Positions 1-8,873 of a stretch of 64,000 nucleotides of DNA are shown piece after piece; the first letter of the stretch is position 1; the number at the start of each line of letters is the position of its first letter. Origin of the DNA: Ramlibacter tataouinensis. Lineage in GTDB: Bacteria; Pseudomonadota; Gammaproteobacteria; Burkholderiales; Burkholderiaceae_C. The notes beneath the pieces were generated by a model. It searched no databases. It saw nothing but the letters and a program-made list of their open reading frames with translations, and was not told where the DNA came from. A program made the position numbers and the translations under genes. The stretch covers positions 434,001 through 498,000 of the forward strand of contig NZ_CP010951.1 of NCBI RefSeq assembly GCF_001580455.1, given 5' to 3'.

Positions 1-56
1 CGACGAGAGGGAGCGTGGCCGGGAGCGCGCCTGGCGTCGTGAACCAGCCCTGAAAC

Positions 57-1745
57 ATGGGCTGGCTCGCCGGCTATTTCGAGAAGTACCCCGAGATCGC
101 CGTCTTCCTCGCGATCGGCCTGGGGTACTGGATCGGTAGCTGGAAGGTCCGCGGGATCGGCCTGGGTCCCGTGACCGGATCGCTCCTGGCCGGGGTGCTG
201 GTCGGCTACTTCTGGCACGTGCCAGTTTCCGACACCGCGAAGGCGCTCCTGTTCCTGATGTTCATGTACGGCATCGGCTATTCGGCCGGGCCGGGTTTCG
301 TTCGCGGCGTGCGTGAGGGCGGCTGGCGCTGGGTGGTGCTGGGCTGCGTGGTCCCGCTGACCGGCCTGCTGGCCGCTTACGCCATGGCCAAGCTGCTCAA
401 GCTCGAACTCGGTTTCGCGTCCGGCATGATGTCCGGCGGCCTGACCGAGTCGCCGATCATCGGCACGACCAGCGAGGCGATCCGCAGCCTGAACATCCCC
501 GAAGAGGAGAAGCACCGGCTGATCTCCCAGATCCCGGTGGCCGACGCGCTGTGCTACCTGTTCGGCACCATCGGCGTGATCCTGTTCTGCTCACACGTAG
601 GCCCCTGGCTGCTGCGCGTCGACCTGAAGGCGGAGGCACGCAAGCTCGAAGAGGAAATGGGCATCGAGCGTGTCGCGCCGGGCGTGAGTTCGGCCTGGCA
701 GATGTTCGAGTTCCGGGCCTACGAGGTCGTGCCCGGCGGCGAGGCGGATGGCATGAGCATCGGCCAGGCCGAAAGCCACATCGCCAATGAACGCATCTTC
801 ATCGAGCGTGTACGGCGCGGCGGTGAGGTCCTGACTGCGTCGAGCGAGTTCGTCCTCCGGGCCGGCGACGTGGTGGCCGCCATGGGGCCCCAGGAGTCGC
901 TGCTGCGCGTCATGGGCGAGCGGCGCGAGGTCGCCGACCGCGAGTTGCTGGACGTGCCCTCGGCCACCTTCGACGTGGTGATCCGCAGCCGCTCGCTGTC
1001 CGGACGCACGCTGGCGGACATCGCGAGCGATGCGCAGCAGATGCGCGGCGTGTTCCTGAAATCCATCCGGCGCGGGGGCGAGAAGATTCCCATCGGGCCG
1101 GGCACGAAGATCTACCAGGGCGATCTCCTGACCTTGCACGGCCTCGAACCCGCGGTGCGGCGCGTGGCGGCGCTGGCGGGGGACGTGCTGCAGGAACAGG
1201 GCACCGACTACCTGGCGCTGGGCCTGGGCATCTTCGCGGGCGCATTGCTCGGCGCGGCAGTCGCGTTCCCGATCGGCGGCATCCATGTCGCCCTCGGCTC
1301 CAGCGTCGCGACCCTGCTGCTCGGCCTGGCCATGGGCTGGCGCAATTCCGTGCGGCCCAGCTTCGCCATCCTGGCGCCCGACGCGATCGATTTCATGAAA
1401 TCCATTGGCCTGGCCGGCTTCGTCGCCATGATCGGCCTGAAAGCTGGGCCGGTGTTCGTCAAGGCCCTGCAGGAAGTCGGGCTCACGGTATTCCTCGGCG
1501 GCGTGGTGGTGACACTGGTGCCGCAGATCACCGGCCTGCTCGTCGGCCGTTACGTGCTGCGGCTCAACCCGCTGCTGCTGCTCGGCGGACTCGCCGGCGC
1601 GCAGACCATGACGGCGGGACTGGCCGCGGTACAGGAGCGCTCGGACAGCCCGGTCGCCGTCATCGGCTATTCCAGCACCGTGGCGTTCGGGCACGTGCTG
1701 CTCTCGATCGGCGGCACCGCCCTGGTGTGGATGCTGCACGCCTGA
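57..1745 (+). CDS. AspT/YidE-type (AAE family) membrane transporter
   Basis: A 562-residue integral membrane protein with the layout of the aspartate:alanine exchanger family: hydrophobic helices in about residues 10-190, a central soluble part (about 200-385) holding two TrkA-C-like domains (each with a repeated pattern ending in GDVVAAMG / GDLLTLHG), then a second helical half (about 390-560). Both membrane halves carry the glycine-rich family duplication (SGGLTESPIIGT near residue 128; GGLAGAQTMTAGL near 506). Family members exchange or efflux small organic acids across the inner membrane; the substrate cannot be read here. The ATG at 57 is preceded by only a weak ribosome site. Nothing upstream in the window suggests an operon. 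Confidence 0.88.
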   Translation: MGWLAGYFEKYPEIAVFLAIGLGYWIGSWKVRGIGLGPVTGSLLAGVLVGYFWHVPVSDTAKALLFLMFMYGIGYSAGPGFVRGVREGGWRWVVLGCVVPLTGLLAAYAMAKLLKLELGFASGMMSGGLTESPIIGTTSEAIRSLNIPEEEKHRLISQIPVADALCYLFGTIGVILFCSHVGPWLLRVDLKAEARKLEEEMGIERVAPGVSSAWQMFEFRAYEVVPGGEADGMSIGQAESHIANERIFIERVRRGGEVLTASSEFVLRAGDVVAAMGPQESLLRVMGERREVADRELLDVPSATFDVVIRSRSLSGRTLADIASDAQQMRGVFLKSIRRGGEKIPIGPGTKIYQGDLLTLHGLEPAVRRVAALAGDVLQEQGTDYLALGLGIFAGALLGAAVAFPIGGIHVALGSSVATLLLGLAMGWRNSVRPSFAILAPDAIDFMKSIGLAGFVAMIGLKAGPVFVKALQEVGLTVFLGGVVVTLVPQITGLLVGRYVLRLNPLLLLGGLAGAQTMTAGLAAVQERSDSPVAVIGYSSTVAFGHVLLSIGGTALVWMLHA

Positions 1746-1858
1746 GGGCACCGGCCTACGAAGCCAACTAGTCCCTCCGGACGATGCGTGCTAGTCCTGG
1801 CGGGGGATAGCCGGCTGCATGGGCGCCTCCTACAGTTCCTTTCCAGGAGGGACTCGCC

Positions 1859-2674
1859 ATGAATAGAACCAGCCAAATGGGGATTCGCCGCCGCGCCTTC
1901 GTCGGCTGCGGTGCGCTGCTGCTGCTCCCCACCGCCTCGCTCGCGTTGCCCGTGGCGGCACAGGGGCTCCCGCTCAGCGGAGCCATCAACAGGTCGGGCA
2001 AGATGCGCGCGCTGTCGCAGCGCCTGTCCAAGGCTTATGTGCAGGCCACGCTGAACGTGTTGCCGGATCGCGCGCGCGACATCCAGGCGGCCAGCCGGCA
2101 GCTGCTCACGACCAGCCTGTCCGACCTGGGCGCCGGTTCGCTGGCCGCCGACACGCGCCGCCTGCTGCAGGCGCTGGACAGGGACTGCCAGGGCCTGTTG
2201 GAGATCGTGTCCACGCCGCGCCGGGACACGCTGGAGGTCGCTCGCAGCGCCGACGTGGTGCTGGAGGCGGCCGACCGCCTGACCAAGGCCTTCGAAACCC
2301 AGAGCCAGCAGGGCAACGCGAAGATCGTCAACGTCGCCGGCCGCCAGCGCATGCTGTCGCAGCGCGCTGCGCGTGCCTACTTCCTGGTGGCGGCCGGCCA
2401 CGACACGCCCGCCGTGCGCACCCAACTCGCGAACGCGCGCAACGAGTTCAACCAGGGGCTGGCGACCTTGCAGGCTGCGTCGATCTCCACGCCCGCGATC
2501 CGCAACGAGCTGGAACTGGCGCGCAGCCAGTGGCTGTTCTACGAGAGCGCGCTGGGCAAGACGGCCAGCGCCGACGCCTTGCAAACGGTCGCCACGACGA
2601 GCGAGCGGGTGTTCGAGGTGATGGACAACCTCACCTCGCTGTACGACGCTGCGTTGCGCGATTTGCTCGGGTAG
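1859..2674 (+). CDS. Exported PilJ/NarX-like type IV pili methyl-accepting-type sensor domain protein
   Basis: A 271-residue protein starting with a twin-arginine-like signal (RRR followed by a hydrophobic stretch, residues 10-38, AQG cleavage region). The mature part contains two copies of the PilJ N-terminal type motif: SGKMRALSQRLSKAY (about residue 45) and AGRQRMLSQRAARAY (about 160), the ligand-sensing helical repeat found in NarX and PilJ. No transmembrane output domain or kinase follows, so it is a free periplasmic sensor module, perhaps delivering a signal to a membrane partner (inference). A good Shine-Dalgarno (AGGAGGGA) lies just upstream of the ATG. It converges on the small gene downstream. 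Confidence 0.82.
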   Translation: MNRTSQMGIRRRAFVGCGALLLLPTASLALPVAAQGLPLSGAINRSGKMRALSQRLSKAYVQATLNVLPDRARDIQAASRQLLTTSLSDLGAGSLAADTRRLLQALDRDCQGLLEIVSTPRRDTLEVARSADVVLEAADRLTKAFETQSQQGNAKIVNVAGRQRMLSQRAARAYFLVAAGHDTPAVRTQLANARNEFNQGLATLQAASISTPAIRNELELARSQWLFYESALGKTASADALQTVATTSERVFEVMDNLTSLYDAALRDLLG

Positions 2675-2707
2675 GCGCCAGGCGTTGATCGCCGCAGCGC
2701 GCGCCAA

Positions 2708-2908
2708 TCAACGCTGGGTGGCGTTGTCCTCGAGGGCCGCAGGGAAGGTCGAGGGGCTGCCGTGCTGCTGCTGGTGACGCAGCGCGCGTTCGGCTTTCAT
2801 GCGTTCCAGCGCGCTGGCGGCACCGGTGCCGCTCCGCAGTTCATTCATCAGGCTGGCAGATTGTTCCCACACGGGAGGCTGGAACTGCGTGCTGTCGTTG
2901 GCGCTCAT
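2708..2908 (-). CDS. Small hypothetical protein, 66 residues
   Basis: A short, hydrophilic, Gln/Ala-rich protein (SANDSTQFQ start, LERMKAERALRHQQQHG in the middle) with no signal peptide, membrane segment or recognisable domain. Support for coding: a purine-rich ribosome-binding stretch directly upstream of the ATG, a stop that abuts the convergent upstream gene, and a dedicated promoter-like AT-rich intergenic region. No function can be assigned. Its middle looks helical and polar. Confidence 0.55.
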   Translation of the reverse strand: MSANDSTQFQPPVWEQSASLMNELRSGTGAASALERMKAERALRHQQQHGSPSTFPAALEDNATQR

Positions 2909-2971
2909 GGATCTCTCTTATCTCTCTTGTTTGTTCGACTCGCTCTTGGAACTGCGTGCGCGCAATCTACC

Positions 2972-3000
2972 AAAATTGTGCCGGCACAGCAGACAATTTT
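2972..3000. promoter_or_regulatory. AT-rich inverted repeat in a divergent promoter region
   Basis: AAAATTGT (2972-2979) and ACAATTTT (2993-3000) form a perfect 8 bp inverted repeat around GTGCCGGCAC (2978-2987), itself a 10 bp palindrome. It sits in the 185 bp region between the 66-residue gene (leftward) and the ATP-grasp gene (rightward), an AT-rich island in very GC-rich DNA. It could be an operator or a hairpin; a T-run follows the second arm. Confidence 0.35.
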
Positions 3001-3093
3001 TTCGACTCGAAACCATGGGCTTGGCATGATCCGTGCTGCCCTTCGCCGGGCCGCGATGCGCCATGGATGAGCATACGTTGCTTCGATGGGACA

Positions 3094-5664
3094 ATGCGCC
3101 CCGTGGACAAGCCATCCAGCCCGATCGCGCCGGCGTCCGGCCGCGCCAACGGCGAAACGCCGGGCGCGCGCGCGGCCTCGCTCGCCGCGGCCGCCGCAGC
3201 CGGTCACTTCGACGAGCTGCTCGGGGGTGAGTCGCCCGCTGCGGCCGCCGGCGCCCTGCCCTGCCCACCCTGGCAGCGCTTCTTCGACACGCTGGGCCGC
3301 GAGGGCCTGGGCGACCTGAACCGCCGCACCGCCAACCTGCAACGCCAGGTGCGCGACAACGGCATCACCTACAACGTCTACGCCGATGCGCACGGTCCGC
3401 AGCGGCCCTGGTCGCTGGACCTCTTTCCGCTGCTGGTGGCGCCGGAAAGCTGGGAACGGATCGAAGCGGGCGTGCTGCAGCGCGCGGCCTTGCTCGAACG
3501 CATCATGGAAGACGCGTACGGCCCGCAGCAGTGCCTCAGTGCCAATCTGCTGCCGCCCGCGCTGGTGCAGGGCCACCCGGGCTTCCTGCGAGCCATGCGA
3601 GGGGTCCGGCCCGCAGCGGGCAGCTGGCTGCACGTCGTCGCCTTCGACCTGGCGCGCGACCCGCAGGGCCGCTGGTGGGTGGTGTCGCAGCGCACGCAGG
3701 CGCCCTCAGGCCTGGGCTACCTGCTCGAAAACCGGCAGATCGTCGCGCGCCTGTTTCCCGAGGCGTTCCGCGAACTGCGCGTCCAGCGCCTCGCGGACAC
3801 CTATCACGGCTTCGTCGAGTCCCTGCGCGCGATGTGCCCCTCGTCCGCCGAGCCGCACATCGTGCTGCTCACGCCCGGGCCCTACAACGAAACCTACTTC
3901 GAGCACGCCTTTCTCGCCCGTCACCTGGGCCTCACGCTGGTCGAGGGCAGCGACCTCGTGGTGCGCGACGAGCGCCTGTTCCTCAAGACCATCGAGGGCC
4001 TGGAGCCGGTGCACGGCATCCTCAAGCGCCTGGACGACGAGTTCCTCGATCCGCTGGAGATGCGCTCCGACTCGCAGCTCGGCGTACCGGGCCTGCTGCA
4101 GGTGATCCGCGCCGGCCACGTCCTGATGGCCAACGCGCCGGGCTCCGCCTTCCTCGAATCGCCGGGGCTGCTGGGATTCCTGCCGGCCCTGTCGCGCCGC
4201 CTGCTGGGCGAAGAACTCGCCTTGCCGTCGTTGCCGACCTGGTGGTGCGGCGAGCGCGTCGCCATGCAGGACGCGCTGCCGCAGCTGGCCCGCCAGGTCG
4301 TCAAGCCCACCTACGTCGGCGCCGGCAGCGCGCATGGCCCTTCGCTCTCGCCCGGCGAGCAGGCAGAACTGGTCCGCCGGATCGAACGCGAGCCCGACGA
4401 GCACACGCTGCAGTCCTGGCTGCCGCTGGCGCAGATGCCCACCTGGGCGCACGGCATGGCGGGCGATCGCATCGTCCCGCGCTCGTTCATGCTGCGGGTC
4501 TTCGCCGTCTCCAGCGGCCCGGGGGCCTGGCGCGTGCTGCCCGGCGGCCTCACGCGCATCGCCAGCACCAACGCCGACATCGCCTCGATGCAGCGCGGCG
4601 GCAGCAGCGCCGATACCTGGGTGCTCTCCCCCGGGCCGGTGGACATCGCCGCGCTCGCGCCGCCCGGCCAGCTGGCCCTCCATCCGGCGCCGCGCCGCGG
4701 CGTCACCAGCCGCGCCGCGGAGAACCTGTTCTGGCTGGGTCGCTATACCGAGCGCACGGAGAACGCCGCGCGGCTCGCCGGGCTGCTGCTCGAAAGCCTG
4801 GGGGGCGAAGAGCAGGCCTCGCCTCCGCTGCTCGGCTGGCTGGAGCAGCTGGCGCGATTCACCGGACTGGCGCCGGCCGATGCGCCGCCGGTGCAGCAGC
4901 GCCGCGCGTTCGAGCGCACGCTGATCGACGCGCTGGCGAAGGCCGGCGCCGCCAGCGTGGGCCACAACCTGCGCGCCCTGCGCCATGCAGCGTCGGCGGT
5001 GCGCGAGCGCCTGTCGCAGGAGCACTGGAAGCTGACAGTGCGCGCCGAACAGGAGTTCGTTCGCGGCTGCCTGATCGTCACCCAGGATGGCGACCATTCA
5101 CCGGTGGAGGCACGGCGCGTGCTGGAGTCGCTGCTGGGCGCCACCGCGGCGATGACCGGCGCGCAGGCCGACCGCATGATGCGCGATGACGGCTGGCGGC
5201 TGCTGTGGATCGGCCGGCACATCGAACGGCTCACCTTCCTGGCGTCGGTGCTCGGCCGCGCTTTGGAGGCCGGCGTGGTGGCGGATGAACTCGGTTTCGA
5301 GGCGGTGGTCGCACTGTTCGACGGCACCGCCACCTTCCATGCGCGCTACCAGCAGCGGCACGACATGCAGCCCCTGCTCGACCTGCTGGTGCTGGACCAC
5401 GACAACCCGCGCTCGCTGGCCTCGGTGGCCAATGCCTTGCGCGCCGGCCTGGCCCGCCTGGAGGAAGGGACGAAGGAAACGCGACATGCCCTGACGCGCC
5501 AGGTGCCCGAGCCGCAGCTCTGGTCCATGGATGCCCTGTGCGAGCCGGGCGAACTCGAGGCGCTGGCGCAGCGCTGCACGGATGCGGCGTACCGGCTCTC
5601 CGACGGCCTGGGCTCGCGCTATTTCACCCACTCCGCCGACCAGGGCCACAGCGTCGGCGTTTGA
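3094..5664 (+). CDS. Circularly permuted ATP-grasp / alpha-E fusion protein (DUF404-DUF407-DUF403)
   Basis: About 856 residues. The N-terminal 530 residues match the circularly permuted ATP-grasp family (RGVRPAAGSWLH, LTPGPYNETYFEH, GLEPVHGILKRLDDEFLDP); the rest, from about residue 540 (RAAENLFWLGRYTERTENA), is the helical alpha-E domain. ATP-grasp enzymes of this type are thought to form amide bonds on peptides, and this fusion commonly occurs next to a transglutaminase-like protease, as here. I chose the ATG at 3094 (MRPVDKPSS) over more upstream in-frame starts at 2956 and 3067, because the earlier residues lie in the promoter-like AT-rich region. The downstream gene starts 12 nt after the stop, so the two are probably co-transcribed. 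Confidence 0.85.
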   Translation: MRPVDKPSSPIAPASGRANGETPGARAASLAAAAAAGHFDELLGGESPAAAAGALPCPPWQRFFDTLGREGLGDLNRRTANLQRQVRDNGITYNVYADAHGPQRPWSLDLFPLLVAPESWERIEAGVLQRAALLERIMEDAYGPQQCLSANLLPPALVQGHPGFLRAMRGVRPAAGSWLHVVAFDLARDPQGRWWVVSQRTQAPSGLGYLLENRQIVARLFPEAFRELRVQRLADTYHGFVESLRAMCPSSAEPHIVLLTPGPYNETYFEHAFLARHLGLTLVEGSDLVVRDERLFLKTIEGLEPVHGILKRLDDEFLDPLEMRSDSQLGVPGLLQVIRAGHVLMANAPGSAFLESPGLLGFLPALSRRLLGEELALPSLPTWWCGERVAMQDALPQLARQVVKPTYVGAGSAHGPSLSPGEQAELVRRIEREPDEHTLQSWLPLAQMPTWAHGMAGDRIVPRSFMLRVFAVSSGPGAWRVLPGGLTRIASTNADIASMQRGGSSADTWVLSPGPVDIAALAPPGQLALHPAPRRGVTSRAAENLFWLGRYTERTENAARLAGLLLESLGGEEQASPPLLGWLEQLARFTGLAPADAPPVQQRRAFERTLIDALAKAGAASVGHNLRALRHAASAVRERLSQEHWKLTVRAEQEFVRGCLIVTQDGDHSPVEARRVLESLLGATAAMTGAQADRMMRDDGWRLLWIGRHIERLTFLASVLGRALEAGVVADELGFEAVVALFDGTATFHARYQQRHDMQPLLDLLVLDHDNPRSLASVANALRAGLARLEEGTKETRHALTRQVPEPQLWSMDALCEPGELEALAQRCTDAAYRLSDGLGSRYFTHSADQGHSVGV

Positions 5665-5675
5665 AGGATATTGGC

Positions 5676-6569
5676 GTGCTGCTGAACATCGTGCACGAAA
5701 CGCGCTACGAGTACGCGCCTCCGGTGAAGACCGCGCAGCACATGGCGCACCTGCGGCCGCTGGAAACCGCCCATCAGCAACTGCTGGCGCACGAGCTCGT
5801 TATCGCGCCCGCCCCCGCGCAGTCCAGCGACACCCGCGATGCCTTCGGCAACACGCGCACCTTCTTCAGCCTGCCGGTGCATCACGACCGGTTGCGGGTG
5901 GTGGCGAGCAGCACCGTGCTGACCTCGTCCGCGCCCGTAGTTGACGGCGCGGTCCGCTGGGATGAAGCGAGCGAGCGCCTGCGCTATCACCGCGAGGCGG
6001 CGTTCGACCCCGCGTCCGAGTTCGCCTTTGCCTCACCCTTCGTGCCGCGGCACCCCGAGTTCCTCGACTACGCGCAAGACAGCTTCGCGCCGGGCCGCCC
6101 CCTGGTCGAAGCAGCGCGCGAGCTGATGGCGCGCATCCACCGCGATTTCGACTACCGGCCCGAAGCGACCGATGTGGGCACGCCGGCGCTGGATGTCCTG
6201 CGCCAGCGCCAGGGCGTGTGCCAGGACTTCGCCCACGTCATGCTGGCCTGCCTGCGCAGCCTGGGCCTGCCCGCGCGCTACGTCAGCGGCTACCTGCTGA
6301 CCGAGCCGCCGCCGGGACAGGCGCGGCTGGTAGGAGGCGACGCCTCGCATGCCTGGGTTTCGGTGCATGTGCCGCAGGAGCGCGGCCCTGGCCGCTGGCT
6401 GGACCTGGACCCCACCAACGGCCGCACGCCCGGCCAGGACTACGTCGTGCTCGCGATCGGCCGCGACTACGGCGACGTGTCGCCGCTGCGCGGCGTGATC
6501 CAGGGCGGCGCGGATCACCGCCTGCATGTGGCCGTCACCGTGACGCCCGCTTCTACAATCGCCGCCTGA
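5676..6569 (+). CDS. Transglutaminase-like (bacterial N-terminal type) putative cysteine peptidase
   Basis: A 297-residue cytoplasmic protein with the bacterial transglutaminase N-terminal beta domain (NIVHETRYEYAPPV at the start) and a papain-like transglutaminase core. The catalytic triad is visible: Cys182 in GVCQDFAHV, His225 in DASHAWVSV, and Asp in LDLDPTNG (about 245). I chose the GTG at 5676, with AAGGA 9 nt upstream, because family members begin at this LLNIVHETRYEY block and an earlier ATG would overlap the preceding gene by over 120 nt. It forms a conserved pair with the ATP-grasp/alpha-E protein, suggesting a peptide-amide ligation/cleavage couple (inference). Confidence 0.87.
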   Translation: MLLNIVHETRYEYAPPVKTAQHMAHLRPLETAHQQLLAHELVIAPAPAQSSDTRDAFGNTRTFFSLPVHHDRLRVVASSTVLTSSAPVVDGAVRWDEASERLRYHREAAFDPASEFAFASPFVPRHPEFLDYAQDSFAPGRPLVEAARELMARIHRDFDYRPEATDVGTPALDVLRQRQGVCQDFAHVMLACLRSLGLPARYVSGYLLTEPPPGQARLVGGDASHAWVSVHVPQERGPGRWLDLDPTNGRTPGQDYVVLAIGRDYGDVSPLRGVIQGGADHRLHVAVTVTPASTIAA

Positions 6570-6592
6570 TTTCAAGGAAAGAAGGAGCGCAG

Positions 6593-7045
6593 ATGAGCAT
6601 CAACGACAAGCTGAAGGAACTCGGCATCACCCTGCCGCCGGTTTCCACGCCCGCCGCCGCCTACGTGCCTTTCGTGCGCACCGGCAACCTGGTGTTCCTC
6701 TCGGGCCACATCGCCAGGAAGGACGGCAAGCCCTGGGTCGGCCAGCTGGGCAAGACCATGGGCACCGAGGAAGGCAAGCAGGCCGCGCGCGGCATCGCCA
6801 TCGAGCTGATGGGCACGCTGCAGGCCGCGGTCGGCAACCTCGACAACGTCAAGCGCATCGTCAAAGTGATGAGCCTGGTGAACTCCGCGCCCGACTTCAC
6901 CGAGCACCACCTGGTCACCAACGGCGCCAGCGAACTGCTGGGCCAGGTCTTCGGCGACAAGGGCGCGCATGCGCGCAGCGCCTTCGGCGTGGCTCAGATC
7001 CCGTTGGGGGCCTGCGTCGAGATCGAGTTGATTGCAGAAGTCTAG
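6593..7045 (+). CDS. RidA family protein (enamine/imine deaminase-like)
   Basis: 150 residues covering the whole RidA/YjgF fold, including VFLSGHIARKDGKPW near the N-terminus and a C-terminal GACVEIELIAEV strand. RidA proteins hydrolyse reactive 2-aminoacrylate-type enamines to 2-oxoacids. This one resembles the longer RidA subfamily with a TEEGKQAARGIAIE helix; the usual C-terminal Arg of RidA proper lies outside the stretches I can align, so activity is not certain. The start at 6593 follows a strong GAAGGAG site. It is convergent with the acyl-CoA synthetase. Confidence 0.85.
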   Translation: MSINDKLKELGITLPPVSTPAAAYVPFVRTGNLVFLSGHIARKDGKPWVGQLGKTMGTEEGKQAARGIAIELMGTLQAAVGNLDNVKRIVKVMSLVNSAPDFTEHHLVTNGASELLGQVFGDKGAHARSAFGVAQIPLGACVEIELIAEV

Positions 7046-7054
7046 GCGGCCCTG

Positions 7055-7144
7055 CACCTTCCCCCTCCGGGGGAAGGTGGGATGGGGGCGCTTAGTTGCA
7101 AGGTTGGAGCGCCCCCACCCCAGCCCTCCCCCGAAGGGGGAGGG
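7055..7144. repeat. REP-like paired palindromic element between convergent genes
   Basis: Three stacked inverted repeats fill the gap between two convergent genes. CACCTTCCCCC (7055-7065) pairs with 7069-7079. TGGGGGCGCT (7083-7092) pairs with AGCGCCCCCA (7108-7117). CCCTCCCCC (7124-7132) pairs with GGGGGAGGG (7136-7144). The two halves are mirror copies of one unit, like an E. coli BIME. It may end transcription in both directions. The same unit occurs inside bkdB (11480-11598). Confidence 0.75.
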
Positions 7145-7150
7145 AGCAGT

Positions 7151-8683
7151 TCACCAGCTCTCGCGCAACTGCCGCTTGAGCACCTTGCCGATGTCGCTGC
7201 GCGGCAGTTCATCGAGATAGCGCACTCCCGACAGCCGTTGGGTCTTGCCCAGACGCGCATTGGCCCAGGCCTGCAATTCATCCTCGGCGGGCCCGCCGGG
7301 GCGCACCACCACGAAGGCCACCGGCGTCTCGCCCCACTCCGCCGACGGCACGCCCACCACGGCGGCATCGCCCACGCCCGGATGCTCGCGCAGCACGGCC
7401 TCGATGTCGCTTGGATAGACGTTGAAGCCGCCGGAAATCACCATGTCCTTGCGCCGGTCCATCAACGTGAGGAAACCGGCTTCATCGAAACGGCCCACGT
7501 CCCCCGTGCGGATGAAGCGGTGGCCATCGGCGTCGTACCACTCGGCTTCGCGGGTCTTGGCGGGCTGCTGGTGGTAGCGGCTCATCATCGCGGGTGAGCG
7601 CCCCACCACCTCGCCGATCTCGCCGGCCGCCAGTTCCTTCTCGTCCTCGTCGATCACGCGGATGTCGTGGCCTTCCGCGGGCCGTCCCACGGTATGCAGC
7701 TTGTCCGGGAAGTTGTGCGCCTCCAGGATGCAGGTGCCGCCCCCTTCGGTCATGCCATAAAACTCGACCAGGCCGCCCGGCCAGCGCTTGAGGATGTCGG
7801 CCTTCAACTCGGCGTGGAACGGCGCGCTGGTGCAGAACTTGTAGCGGAAGGCCGAGAGGTCGAAATCCTTGAACTCCGGCAGCGCCATGATGCGCTGGTA
7901 CTGCACCGGCACCAGCATGGTGTGGGTGGCGCGCACCTGCTGCGCCAGCGCCAGGTAGGCGCGGGCGTCGAACCGCGGCGCGCCCAGCACGACGCAGCCG
8001 CCCTTGGCCACCGTCGGGAAGTAGCAGGTCAGCGTCGTGTTCGAGCACAGCGAGGTGGCCAGCATGGTCACGGTATCGGTGCCGTAGCCGAAGTTGTTGG
8101 CGCGCGCCACGTGCATCCAGCGCATGCCGTGCGGCTGCACGATGCCCTTGGGCGTGCCGGTGGTGCCCGACGAGTAGATGATGTTGAAGGGCCACTCGGG
8201 CCGCACCTCGACCGGCCGCGGCCGTGCGCCGTGCGGCAGCAGCCACTGCTCCAGCGAGGGCGAGGCGGAGGCGTCCATGTGGATGCGCTTCGCGCCGGTG
8301 TCGAACCCGGGCACGGAGGCATCGACGAAGAAGTGCCGCGCGCCGCAGTCCTGCACCATGGTCGCGATCTGGGCCGGCAAGGCCCCGGCCGGAAGCGGCG
8401 CGACCGCCGCGCCCGCGCGCAGGCCGCCGAGGAACAGGGCCGCGTACTCCAGCGAATTGGCGCCGCAGATCGCGATGCTTTCGGTCGGCGCCAGGCCGTC
8501 GCGCTGCAGCGACGCGGCGATGCGATCGGCCATCGCGTCCAGCTGAGCCCAGGCGACGCGGCGCCCGCCGTGGATCATGGCAATGGCCGCGGGCTGCGCC
8601 TGCGCGTGCTCACGCACGAGGTCGGCGATGGCGCGAAAAGGCGGGGCGGTGGACGGAATCGGCGGGGTGTGTTTGTACGGCAT
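7151..8683 (-). CDS. AMP-dependent acyl-CoA synthetase/ligase
   Basis: 510 residues of the ANL superfamily: phosphate-binding loop YSSGTTGTPKG (about residue 172), adenine-binding region FYGMTEGGG, hinge RTGDVGRFDEAGFLTLMDR, and C-terminal lysine region (GKVLKRQLRESW). It should adenylate a carboxylic acid and transfer it to CoA; the substrate is unknown. I took the ATG at 8683 (MPYKHTPP); a GTG at 8716 in the same frame is possible. It is divergent from the branched-chain dehydrogenase operon with 190 bp between them, so a role with branched or short-chain acids is plausible but inferred. Confidence 0.88.
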   Translation of the reverse strand: MPYKHTPPIPSTAPPFRAIADLVREHAQAQPAAIAMIHGGRRVAWAQLDAMADRIAASLQRDGLAPTESIAICGANSLEYAALFLGGLRAGAAVAPLPAGALPAQIATMVQDCGARHFFVDASVPGFDTGAKRIHMDASASPSLEQWLLPHGARPRPVEVRPEWPFNIIYSSGTTGTPKGIVQPHGMRWMHVARANNFGYGTDTVTMLATSLCSNTTLTCYFPTVAKGGCVVLGAPRFDARAYLALAQQVRATHTMLVPVQYQRIMALPEFKDFDLSAFRYKFCTSAPFHAELKADILKRWPGGLVEFYGMTEGGGTCILEAHNFPDKLHTVGRPAEGHDIRVIDEDEKELAAGEIGEVVGRSPAMMSRYHQQPAKTREAEWYDADGHRFIRTGDVGRFDEAGFLTLMDRRKDMVISGGFNVYPSDIEAVLREHPGVGDAAVVGVPSAEWGETPVAFVVVRPGGPAEDELQAWANARLGKTQRLSGVRYLDELPRSDIGKVLKRQLRESW

Positions 8684-8825
8684 GAGCAGCAGAGGCGGCG
8701 GCCGCAGCCCGGCCACGAATACGGGTTCATCTTACGTCCCTGCTGCCCAGCTTTGTCCTAAACTAGCCGCGGCGCTTTCACCAAGGCGACAAACCGGCAG
8801 CGCGCGGCTTACCCGTTGCGACGCT

Positions 8826-8839
8826 GTCATTCGAATGAC
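8826..8839. promoter_or_regulatory. Perfect 14 bp palindrome upstream of bkdA1
   Basis: GTCATTCGAATGAC is a perfect palindrome ending 34 bp before the bkdA1 ATG, in the divergent promoter region shared with the acyl-CoA synthetase. Its symmetry and position suit a dimeric repressor operator. The regulator is not in the window. Confidence 0.45.
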
Positions 8840-8873
8840 CACCACCCGACACAATCGGGCTGAAGGAAGGCAG

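Noticed and set aside
2682..2714. GCGTTGAT/ATCAACGC inverted repeat as a terminator
   Set aside because: Arms of 8 bp with a 17 nt loop, no T-tract, and the right arm lies inside a coding region.
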